From NCBI GenBank assembly GCA_921293015.1, contig OV121086.1:34099194-34163193 (forward strand): a stretch of DNA of 64,000 nt, read 5' to 3'. Positions within the stretch are counted from its first letter, which is position 1. Each line of letters opens with the position of its first letter. Below, in pieces: positions 38,192 to 49,600 of this stretch. This DNA comes from Phorcus lineatus. Lineage: Eukaryota; Mollusca; Gastropoda; Trochida; Trochidae. Made by a program: the position numbers and the translations under genes. The notes beneath the pieces were generated by a model, which worked only from the letters and a program-made list of their open reading frames with translations, made no database searches and was not told the origin of the DNA.

Positions 38192-38290
38192 TCATGTCTT
38201 AATTATCTTGTTTACAAGCCTGTAGAATAAGAATGGACCTAGAGCTGACCCCTGCAAAATTCCAATCTCTGCTCCAGACGATTTCTCTAA
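38192..38290 (-). pseudogene. Reverse-transcriptase remnant (non-LTR type)
   Basis: On the minus strand the translation includes GILQGSALGPFLFYRLVNKI, matching the conserved non-LTR reverse-transcriptase block usually written as G-V-P-Q-G-S-x-L-G-P-L-L-F-x-x-Y-I-N-D. The fragment is only about 30 residues of recognisable match. The catalytic Y-x-D-D block and other domains are not visible. It is a dead retrotransposon scrap in plexin intron 1, opposite to the gene. Confidence 0.6.
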
Positions 38291-39524
38291 AAGAATAATA
38301 TCATGTTTCATTCGCATGCTATCATATTTAATGCAAAAATATGGAATGAAAGAACTTATTAGATGATATAAAAACATTACAGGTAAAAAAGAAAGCACTC
38401 TCAATAGGCCCTTGCGACAAGGTCTAAAAACTCCATATTGAAATATAAATTCATATAGTTAAAAACAATCATAGAAAAATAATGAACTTAATTTATTTAT
38501 GAGTTAAGTTTCTAAGTTATTCTAGTATGCTCTGGTTTTTATAATGAATTGATTAAGACATCTTATGATTTAACAATGATTTTGACAAAAGTTCAGGTAA
38601 TGATGTTGTATGACGGCCATTTAAGTTATAATTAAACAAATATTATAAACAAAACTTGCCTTAAAAACATTGAAATTGCAATTGAGTATGATTAAAGAGG
38701 ATAAATAAAAATCAATTCCTTTTGAAAAAAAAAGGATTTAACATTTCAAACAACTTCTCTTTTGAAAATGTAGTAATTATTTTAAAACGTAATTAACAAA
38801 AGAAAAGGTCAGTATATCAATTACATTGTTCCTTACTCAATGGTGACTTTGCTCTTCAATAAGAAGGAAGTATTTCTCAATATATTCAGGTTTTCCCTCT
38901 GTTGAGTGACAAGGAATGTTAACAATTCATACAGAAAGTTTAAGACGTGGTTTATCAGGTTAACTGCTTCAGTGAATACACGTCCCCTAGCTTTCACTGG
39001 TCTATTCCACTGCTGTGGCTTAATGTGGATATGATTGTGTGATTAGTATACCTCTCTGTGGAGTTGTGTATGTAGATTGGTCTTGTGACCTACAATACCA
39101 TCTGAATAAAGATATGGGCGAATCAATAGTTGCCCTTGTCAAACTGTGTTTATGATCTAAATAATTTGTAGTACTTCTAAGGGAAATGTTGTCAACTATA
39201 TGTACACAAATATTTTTGGTTTTGTCAGATTGACAAATATTCTACCCTGATTTTAGACAACTTGAGATGTATTTAGTATGTTCCAAATGATGATGACTGC
39301 GATTATTTATTTCTAACAAGGTAAATCTGCATAGCAGTATCATTATACATTTAGCCAATGCTTTACATTAGTGCGTCATTGTGACATTGACCTGCAATTG
39401 GCTTGTTTTTGATACATCTTTCTTACAATGTGTTACAATTGTGTTCTGATAATGAATTTCAGTGCAGCATATTGTTTTTTGTTGCCTTGCAGTGTTTTAC
39501 ATTCCTAGAGGATATTTACTGACA

Positions 39525-39581
39525 ATGTTCTACAATGTTGCAGGTTTGGATGAGATGGTGAGAGAAGAAGAACAGCCATGA
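39525..39581 (+). CDS. Upstream ORF overlapping the plexin start codon
   Basis: An 18-codon frame begins at ATG 39,525, has a second in-frame ATG at 39,555, and ends in a TGA (39,579-39,581) that overlaps the plexin ATG as ATGA. If splicing uses the acceptor at 39,543, only the 8-codon version from 39,555 is in the mRNA. Another short upstream ORF starts at 39,550 (ATG, two codons, stop). Such overlaps often lower translation of the main frame or force reinitiation. Expression of the peptide is not shown. Confidence 0.4.
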   Translation: MFYNVAGLDEMVREEEQP

Positions 39582-40684
39582 CCCCTTGGGAACTGCCAGT
39601 AGCGTTCATTCTCCTGAGCCTCTCTTTGGTCCAGTTGACCCAGTCTGTCTCCAACAGGTACGAAGTGGCCAGGTTCGAACCGGGACCAGTCTTCAACCAT
39701 TTAGCATGGAACAAACGCACACAGGAGCTGTTTGTAGGTGCTGTGAACTATATATACAAACTCGACCAGCACCTTGTCAAGAATCAGGAATATGCAACCG
39801 GTCCAAAGCTCGATAACCCTAACTGCCCGCCGTTGACATCAGGAATGGATTCGAATTCATGTTCACGGATGGACACAGATGCTGTGAACAAGATGTTGGT
39901 AATAGATTACATGAACGAACGACTCATTGCATGTTTTAATCTCTACCACGGCTTCTGTGAAAAGATTCATATTGATAACATCCAGAAGAAAGATGACATC
40001 CTCCATAGACCCATCGTCTCCAACACGATCAACGGTTCCTCCTTCGGTTTCATTGCACCAGGACCATCAGATGGTCCTGGCAAGCCTCAACCCGAAGTCC
40101 TCTACGTGAGCGCTAGCTGGTCTACTCAGGGTCTCAAGGTCTATCGGGATGAGATCCCAGCTTTTTGCAGCCGCAATTTGGATAACTTCAGGCTTGTGTA
40201 TAAAAATTTCCGGAAATCAAGTGTTGAAATAGAATCGCAGCAGCGTGATACTTTCCCAGTGAGGTACATCTATGGATTTGGTTCAGGAAAGTTTAGCTAT
40301 ATGCTGACAGTACAAAAGAAAGGAGCACAGCTCGAACACTTCATCTCGAAAATATTCCGCGTGTGTCAAAATGATCCGAAATTTTATTCTTATGCTGAGG
40401 TGGAGTTGAAATGCTTACACCAACAGACCCACTACAATATTCTGCAAGCTGCGTATGTGGGTAAAGCAGGGAAGAATCTTGCACAGGGCTTGGGGATACC
40501 AACGGTTGAGGATGTTCTGTATGCAGTTTTCTCCCTTGGAGAAAGCAACTCGGACACAGCGCTGTGTATTTACCCCCTACGGAAAGTGCATCAGATGTTT
40601 ACAAAGAATATTCAGAAGTGTTTTGGTGGAATTGGAAATACTGGTCCGGATCATGTGATTGCTCCAGCTCGATGTGTGAAAGCA
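39578..40684 (+). CDS. PlexB: Plexin first coding exon: signal peptide and most of the Sema propeller
   Basis: This exon encodes 369 codons and ends at a GTAAGT donor (40,685) in phase 0. The start is the first in-frame ATG after an in-frame TGA at 39,551-39,553, in a good context (G at -3). Residues 7-23 are a hydrophobic signal sequence, probably cleaved near QSVS. The mature part begins the Sema domain. It carries ten cysteines (83, 95, 119, 127, 197, 263, 279, 330, 348, 366), consistent with the conserved Sema disulfides, and one N-glycosylation sequon, NGSS, at 152-155. Packing most of the Sema domain into one large first coding exon is also the layout I recall for vertebrate plexin genes. 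There are no frameshifts or internal stops. After the donor the frame continues only nine codons to a stop, as expected for intron sequence. Confidence 0.95.
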
Positions 40685-43600
40685 GTAAGTATATATTTAA
40701 ATCTTTATATTTAAATAATCATAAAACAGAAGATATTCTACATTTGCGTATGATGGCTACGATTCAAATTCTTTCTTTCTGTCAATGACATATGCATTAA
40801 CCATATTCTCTCAAACTCATGTAGGCTGAAGTTTACACCATGAAGAGGATAAAAATTGACATTTCAGTCATAACTTTCTACTGTGTTGGCTTCATCATAA
40901 CTTCCTAGGTATTTGGTCCTCCAAGGACACACAATTAGTATACAGCAGACGATGTGATGTATTCAAATGGTTCTCGTATTGTCATCTTGTGTACAAAATG
41001 TGCAACAGTTGTGTCTATGCACACCCTTTGTGTGACAGGCCAACTGACGGGCCGCTGTTCATGGACTTTGATTTCTGTTGTTTATGAATCTTCAGGGATC
41101 TTTGTTAACATGACCCAGACTGTTTTCACAACATTTAACCTGCATTTTAAATGTACCTTCAGAACATCAATAGTTAACCCCTCTCATGCCATGCAGTTCT
41201 GTAATTGTATCACACGTGTGCAGATGGCAGCATTTAGGGTTAAGAAAATGATGAACATTTTTAAGAAGAATTCTTAATTATATTTCATTGTTGCAAAATA
41301 TGGAAGCTTAAGTATTTTTTATTTGTGTTAGAAGGAGTAAAAATATTACATTTGTTAATTTTTCATATTTCATTTTGTATATATATATATGTGTTTATAC
41401 ACACACACACACATTCACACATATAGAAATATATATAGAGAGAAAGAGACAGACAGAGAGAGAAAAAGAGAGTAAAACCTAATGAGTTTGACAACATATG
41501 CATAAGAGCTTTGTATGTTGGACCACATGGCTATATGACTCTATTAGTGTAAGTTAGATCATATCATTGATAATAATACAGTTATGCAGGCGATGCACAT
41601 GCAGCCCTGTTTGCTATTGTAATGAGTTTGGACACATGTATGTGGTCATTATGACTCAGTATCACGCCATGTAACCACTCTGTGAGCCCTGCACATGTAT
41701 GATTAATGGACTGATGGATAATCCCTCGAATAATGACATGCCAGGGATCATTCACACCATCTGTGCATAAATATGCAGTTTTCCTCACATTCTGCATATC
41801 ATGTATTGTCAAAATTTTGACTTGATCGTATCAGTTTTGTTGGTTTTACTTTCACTATTTAACTGAGTTGCTGTCATGTTTTGCATTGGCTACAGTTGAC
41901 ACTGCAAACGCTGTGAAGTATTTGTTTTAAGAATTATGACAGCCGTTTTTATCTATTTTGGTGGCAGTTATTTAAATGTCTTCCATGACAATGAAACTCA
42001 ATATTCAGTGTTGATATAAATGACAGGCATTTCTTTTTCAGTCTGTCTGCATCAAAATTGACTTGCAAAGTAACTTTATCGAAAGACTTCTAAGTAAAAA
42101 ATCTATTAGCCAGACAGTCCATTTACATTTCATAAATACATATTGCTTTGATGCTGTAATACAATTTCTGAATCTTGACGATTATCATTAATTTCTTATA
42201 AAATATTCAGAAACAATTTTAAAGTTCATTATCATGTCAAATTTTATCAGTAGGCCTTATGGGATTTTTGAATAAGAAACGCTGATTTAGCTTAATTCTC
42301 CAGAAGAAATAGGAAAAATTTTAATTGCTTTTGGCAATACCTCAAAGATTAAAAAGTTTGTGCATGAAATATTGAAATTTAGATTCCCATTATCTCATCA
42401 TGGTTGTTCAATTTTTATGCAGGTTGGTTAGGATATTCTCTACAATTAAATCATCCATAATCTAATTTACTCTATGGTAAAGTAAAACCAGATATTTTTA
42501 GCCTCTGTGAATAGGATGGGGCATAATGATATTATTTGAGTAAGAATAACCCTCAAAATCAGGTACATGCTGATTTAATTAAATGAAACCAAGTCTTTTT
42601 GTTCTATGGCAAGAAATGAGTTTGACAGATTCGATTTATGAATGTCCAAAAACTAGAAAACATTTTTAAATTCATGAAATTAAACAAAATGAATATATGA
42701 TCAATCAATCAATCTTTATTCAGTACTGAAGAGGCCACAGGCCTGTAGTACATTACACGTATAATGAGTATGAAGTCGCTTATCAGTTATTTTCTAATAC
42801 AATCTTTCTTCTTAACGCCATTGCAAAATATATGTACATCGCCAACATATGGATCTTTGAGAGTCTTCTTAAAGGCACTAGTGCATGCAAGTGTGCACTA
42901 GTGCGTTTAAGACAAAGTTATTTATTGTAATGTGTAATAAAGTCCCATATCTTTACATGAAGGGGGCAGGAACAGTGCAGTTGTTTGGTGTTCGATGTCA
43001 TACTTTGCATCCTGCGAGTAGCTTGGTAACTTTCACTTCAGTATTGAAGTGTGGCAGTAAGATTTTATATGCATGAAATGTACGAGGTCCTATAAGAATA
43101 CAGACAACAAAAATAAAGTATTTGTTTACTCATCGTCAGCAAGATCATGAATCGTTCATGCTCCTGTATCATGAATAGTTCATTCTCCTGTTACATTACT
43201 TAGCTAAGATCACTTTCCGTAAATAATGATCGTGAAATTTAATCACTCCCTGGAGATAAAACTTTGGAGACTTTCGATGATCTCATTTGTTGCGTATCTT
43301 TGCTTATGAAATATTCAAAATGAAGATGAAAGGTGCTTTCAGTTATGGTGTGAGATAGACATTATAATCAATCATGCATATCATATTTCTGAATAAAACT
43401 GACACTTTCTAAGTAATTCCATTTGAGATGGAGTTTAGCTTCATCGCCTGAGCAAAAGAATAATAAATGTTATGAATATTCTGCGTTTTACTACATTCAT
43501 ATGTGAAATTACCATATAGATGTCTTAACTTTGGGTCTTTACATTAAACTGAATTTACATGTTACATCAATTCTTAGACACAATGGAAGTTTGATGTATT

Positions 43601-46600
43601 GATGGAATAGATTCCAAAACTTTTGTAAATAACTTTCCTACTTTGTGATTAATAATTGGTCAAATTCAGTTTTTTAAGAATGTTTTAAAAAAATGTTATG
43701 TTGACGTCATTGCCAAGCCAAACCAATAATATTTTTCAATAGTTTGATAGTACTTAGATTAACAACAAATTAGCATTATTGTTGCCAGGATATTTTCTCT
43801 TATTTCAATAGTTTCTGTCAGCAATCCATTTATAAATAGCCCCAGTTAGCTGATATAATTAGGTGTCTTCCATACCTCGTTAAAACTGCACGCATGACTG
43901 ACTTCAAACAGAATCCGTTAACGAGTTTGATTGATTAAAAGTTTTAAAGACTTAAAGGTTGCCTTTCTTAGTCCCCACATATCGAGGTCTCACGGAGCCA
44001 GTATTGACTTGCCTTGATGTTCTTGGCACAATCTCCCTGCTTCAGCTATTTTCAGTGTTGCGGAGGCTTTTTGTCTTTGACAGTGTTAAATTGAGTTAAA
44101 CATCAACACATTCCTAACCTCGGAAGTTTTTCACCCTCATCGCAGGTTTCATTATGGCATTGTCTGTCAGGCTACTTATAATGGTAAATACAGTCAGTAT
44201 CAAGTCAGGTTTCTCTAAGTAATATCAAGGAAATGTGGGTACGCATCAGCAAAGGTTTGATTTAGATCATTGAACCCATGAGTAAATTTCCTTTCTATGG
44301 TTACACTGGTAATGGCTGAAATTTTGCTCAGTCTGCGCTAAAGTCATGATAACTCCCTCAATTTCTTTGTTATGCAATTAAATTATTACCGTCCAGTTTC
44401 CAATTTAGTTTATATCAAGGAATTTGTTCTTATTTCAAACTTGAAAGAAAATGGACTCATTACATGGCTATTGAGGTCCTTAGGTTTCGTCATATCACCA
44501 AACCTGAATGTTTTGTTGACTTTCCTCCATCATACCTCATGTAGCTAATGGCTAAAACATGGCCCAAGTGGCGCTTAACAATAACTTTTCATCACACAGA
44601 CTGACTATAACTCACATGTCTGATTCTCAACCAAACTGTCTATCGCAACCTCAGTCAACTAATCCTCCAATTGGTCAACTTGTTAAGGATTACAAGTTTT
44701 CTTTTTCGTGCCAGGCAGTCTGTTGCCAGATTAGAAAAGATCGTACATCATTTATTTCTATCGTGGTTGACTCTCGATTGAGTGCCATCTCTGCAATGAA
44801 GTGTCTAAATACACACCACTTCCTCCATTCCAAGAATGTCGGCAGTAAACGAGAATCCCCCAATAACCTATCGTCTGAATCGATTACTTGAAAGCCCTTT
44901 CAGAGTGTAAACGTGTTTTCCTCCATAGGGGAACCAGCGTAAAGAGGTGTTTTACATTGTAGGACATCTTTCTGTTAGTTCGATGCTTTTCAATCACCTG
45001 GATTGAAATTATGGCCTTAGAGTAAGTTATACCAAGAGGTTAACACATAGTGGGCATTAAGCTTGTGGAGTAGGATTTATATTCCATCGAATTCTCGTAT
45101 TACATGACAAATTTGATAACTTCTTTATTTTATTTCTCAGGCATTTCAAGGCCACACTTCTTGCACCTTCCATAAGTGATTTTCAGATTTAAGTAATTGC
45201 TTTAAGATCTAGGCTTTCATTGAAATGAAGGCCCAACGTATCTTCTATCCTTCTCTGTCTCTGAGTGTAAAGATGATAATTTTTTGTTTCAATCAGAATC
45301 AATTCAGATCTCAGATTAATCAATGCGAGCGATGGTTTCCTCGCTGTTCATGTCGAATCTTCATTTAAGTAAATATTCCATGTACAGTGGCAACAACACT
45401 TGATGTCAAGCTATCCGGTAACCCTGAAACGTGATGGACAATTAAACTTTTTAATTTTTCCCTTCCCAAGCATCCATTTGTCTCATTCCCTTAAGCAGCT
45501 CGTGGAATTTCACATTCTTTTTGTTACAACAACACTCTACTCTTGGTTTTAAAGGCGACCAAAGCTTTCAGGAGTTTTCTTGAAAAATGTGTTTTCGTAT
45601 TTTTTGTCTTTGAACCAAGCAGTTTGAAATATTCATTGTTTACAGATGTATAGGATGTGAATCCCTCTTTGTTTACCTTTCATATTTGAAACAGGCCATG
45701 TTATGCATTTTTAACATAAACGATAACCTTGAAATTCACTTTGATTTAGTTGGGTTTTTTTTAAAGTAGCGCATTGTTGGATTTTAAACTTAAAGGTCCC
45801 TTTGTCTTTAGCGTGTTTCAAATTATGGTAACATGTAACTTCTTTTTGTGAGGTTTTTAAATCTAAAAATTCTGTAAATGTCTGATGTCCTTTCGAATAG
45901 CAAAACAAATTAAAACAAAATTACATTTCTGAGACTAAATGTGTTTCTATGGGTTGATTAAATTGTTATGACTTCATATATGTCTGGTTCCTCTTAATGT
46001 CAAGGGTCATTTGAAAATCAAAACAGATTTGATATTTTATTTCTGGAACTAAATGTTAGTCTATGGATGGGTTAAATTGTTATGGCTACATGCTTCTGGT
46101 TCCTCTGAAACATGACCCCTGGAAACTCATCAAAGGTCAAGCCTGACCCTTCATCAAAGAAGGGTCATAGTTTGATGTCAAATATTTACCTTCTTAGGAA
46201 TCTTCAGGGCGAGGGAGTACAGAAATGTAGATCAGGAGATATATAGGTCATAGACTCGGTCAAGATCCCTTAACAATTGATTTCTTTACACTAAAGATCG
46301 CCGGTGAAATTATAGAAAAAGTATTCTTTTTGTTTCAGCCAGATTTTCATTTAATCTAGTGCAATTTTCTTTTGCCATGGGAAAACTTTGGAAGGACATT
46401 TTCAAAAAGTGATTTAGAGATGGGAAGAGAGTCATAGGCTATCATTCGGAATGTGAACCTTTTGGCTGGAATGTTTTATAAAGTGGATTGTTGTTGAAAT
46501 GTGGAATATAAAGAAACTGGATGAAAAATGAGGTGACATTAGATAAACATTTTCTCATAAATTTCGCTTCTCATTTAAGAAAATTCCTTTGATGAAAATA

Positions 46601-49600
46601 GATGTTAACCCTTCGTAGGCCGTGAGCTGCCTACAACTTTGTTGTTGGCCAGTAATTTATTGCTTGTGCTTGCAAATGCACAAACATATTTTCTAGTATT
46701 TCAACAATATTTTGATGTTGATTTCTTTAGGAGTTGAGTTTAAGATTAAGATTTATGTCAAATAAGAATCATGGCTCAAAGTCAAACATTACAGACAGAT
46801 CACTCTTTTGTTTGAAATACTAAGCCAATATCAATTAACATTTGGAAATTAGTAACTTAATTAAGTCTTGTAAATTGAAAATTTTATGTGACATTTGGTC
46901 CTCATCAGCAACAAACTGCATGTTTTATAGATCATAGATGTTATGTTTCTGATTAATATTTTTTCTTAATGGGATTGTTTTAAATGGGTAATCTCAAGTG
47001 CAAACAACAGTAAAAATACCCGAAAATATTTAAACAATTTTCTTTCGAATTTGATACTAATATAGCCAAACAATCACATTTACCAAATCTAATTTAAACA
47101 AGATTTTTGTCTCTAGCAAACTCATCATTGAAATAAGTTGAATTTTTTTTGCGGATTTAAGCCACAGATAGAGAGCATGCTTAAATAATCAATTGAAATT
47201 GAATGAAATGTTCCATTTTCAGACCCATTATTGATTGGAATTTAAACGCGGAAGCTTCGCCCTTTGAATACAGATGTATCCACCAGTCGTCAATGTCTTG
47301 ATTAAGTATGGGAAAAAAAGTGTAATGTCAAAACAGTTTTTTGTCCCCTTAAACCTAGAAATAACGTTACTGTCCTCATCTGTCACCTTCCATATTTTGA
47401 ATTTGAGAAAAGGCTAATAATGTTTGCAAATGATGAAATAATTGACAGATTTTTCTCTGAATAAGAATTTAAAAATAAATTGTAATTTCTTTCAGTATTT
47501 TTCTTCTTTTGTGACTTCATCGAGGCTACTGCAACCCAAGGTTTGAGTCCTTGGAAGTCAAGAGGTTGCCGTTTTATCAGTATTCAAAATATTTTCTAAT
47601 GTGTAGATATATCAAATTTCTTCTGTTCTTATAATGAAACAAAACATTAGCATGTATTTCATTGAAAGATTTGTTTGAATATTGATCATATCATATCAAT
47701 AACCAATGTCGATTGTTAAAACCATTCTCCTTCAGTATATGGAAATATTTGATAGACATCCGACTGAAAAGAGGAAATTACACTTTCCTCTTCAGAATTG
47801 TGTTGCAAAAAAACGAAAGCATTCATTTGTTAAGCAAGATACGGCAAAGGTGTTATATTCAGAAATTTGCACACAACGTAACCATCATGGCGTCAACCAG
47901 AAATTGCCATTATTCAAGCTGGCTAGAATTGTAGCTGAGTGAATTAACTTCACTTTTTCCATTTGGAATTGATTATATAGACTTTGTATGGAAATTGAAG
48001 GAAAGTTCCTGAGACACGCGGGAAATTAATTCCAAGACGAGGGTTTGTATTCACCCTCGTCTACCAAAACACCTTGGGATTGTGCATTTCATTTCATGCA
48101 CAGTCACCTTCTTATATAAATGATGATGCTCTCACGTTCCGATAAAAAAACATTCGTATTCCTGCATTAGAGAGCGAGGTGAATCTACATGGGAAACCTA
48201 TAGACAACAGAATCATGGCAAGACGTGAGAAAACCATGAATAAAATATGTAATAGCGGGACTAGGACAGACTAATGTCACATGGTAACAGTGTTTGGGTT
48301 GGCACTCGCGAATACATTACGCTAAGAAAACACTTTTGTTCAAGGCTAGATCCACACAGAGTCGCAAGAAGAAAACTCACCGTTAATATTGAATTGGATG
48401 TTGTTGATACAGGCCGAAAGGTGTGAAAAGCTTAAAGCTTTACAACAAAAAGCTCCACATAATGCGTCGCTCGGACAGAAGTTGAACAATAAGTGTTTGG
48501 ACCTAATCAGTCTTAATACGAGTGTCATACATAAAATATAAAGTTGCCCTTTGACATTTAATATTCAATGTTTAATGATTATAGTGACATCGTCTATCAC
48601 ATTTGTTCATCGTCTTAAGGATGTCTTGAGGGACAAACACAAATCTATTGTATGGAATAAGTACTCTTTATGTCTATATCTTCTAGGAAAACGACTTTTC
48701 TCGATGAACTCTGGTATTTAGAACGTTAATGCCATAATGAATAATGTCCCGGTCTTTAATAACTTCACATTAGGAAAATGAGGAGAGATTGAAGTTTAGG
48801 CATCATCGTCTAAAGATTGTTCTTCAATGACATTTGAAAATGAAGCAGAAGAGCATCTTGAAAGATGGCTTCAATGACAGAGAAGAGACCCCAGCGTGAG
48901 GTGACATTGTTGATGTATGGAGAGGAGTATTTACGAATTTAAATATGTAGACTTGATGGATGCTTGTAGATTGAATTAGGCTGTGTTGAGATGAGTGGAG
49001 TACGTTCATTTTCTTTCATATTCATCATACCGTAGATCCTTAATTAGACAGCTGCCTTAAATAGAAGTCTGCCTCAAATAGACGTCCTTGCAAAGAGCAT
49101 TGCAAAAACTAAATGCCTGCCTTACTTAAATGCTGGGTAAATCGAATTAAATTTCTACAATTGTTGCTTCCTTCTTTTTGTAATTTCCACCATAACACTT
49201 CATATGAAAAAGAAGCCGGCCTTGAATAGAGGCATATGGTGTAGACAGTTTGAAACCTGGCTTTAATTAAGGATATACAGTAATTAGATTTGTTCACATT
49301 GTCGTCAATATCAGCACAAGCACTGTCACATATGTGATTAAAAAGATCATATTATGTACTGTAATCCGATGAAATGTAAATTTAAATGGAAATAATTTAT
49401 ATCTTTTTAAGTATGATGGGCGCTCAGTGTGTAAGGTTTATGTGAACATTGAATTTGAACTATTATAATAGTTATCATCCATCATTTCGTTACGTTGTCA
49501 TCATCATCATCATCTTCATCATCATCACCATCATCATCACCATCATCATCACCATCATCATCATCTTCATTATCAACACCACCATCATCATCAATCATTT

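Larger units (their letters stand above)
33253..39492 (+). other. Putative plexin intron 1 (5' UTR intron)
   Basis: This interval is bounded by a GTCAGT donor and by an acceptor with a good pyrimidine tract (TTTTTTGTTGCCTTGCAG, ending 39,492). An alternative acceptor ends at 39,543 but has a weaker tract. Apart from a full SINE (35,811-36,086), a SINE tail (37,561-37,625), a reverse-transcriptase remnant (38,192-38,290) and a weak repeat pair (37,350-37,490 and 37,940-38,090), the sequence is AT-rich with nothing else I can support. Confidence 0.4.

Noticed and set aside
42702-42757. Transposon end (ATCAATCAATC repeat plus AGGCC-aca-GGCCT hairpin)
   Set aside because: Suggestive of a repeat terminus, but with a single copy in the window I cannot define an element.
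45121-45180. Acceptor-like TTTATTTCTCAG
   Set aside because: Good acceptor, but no donor or conserved frame follows.
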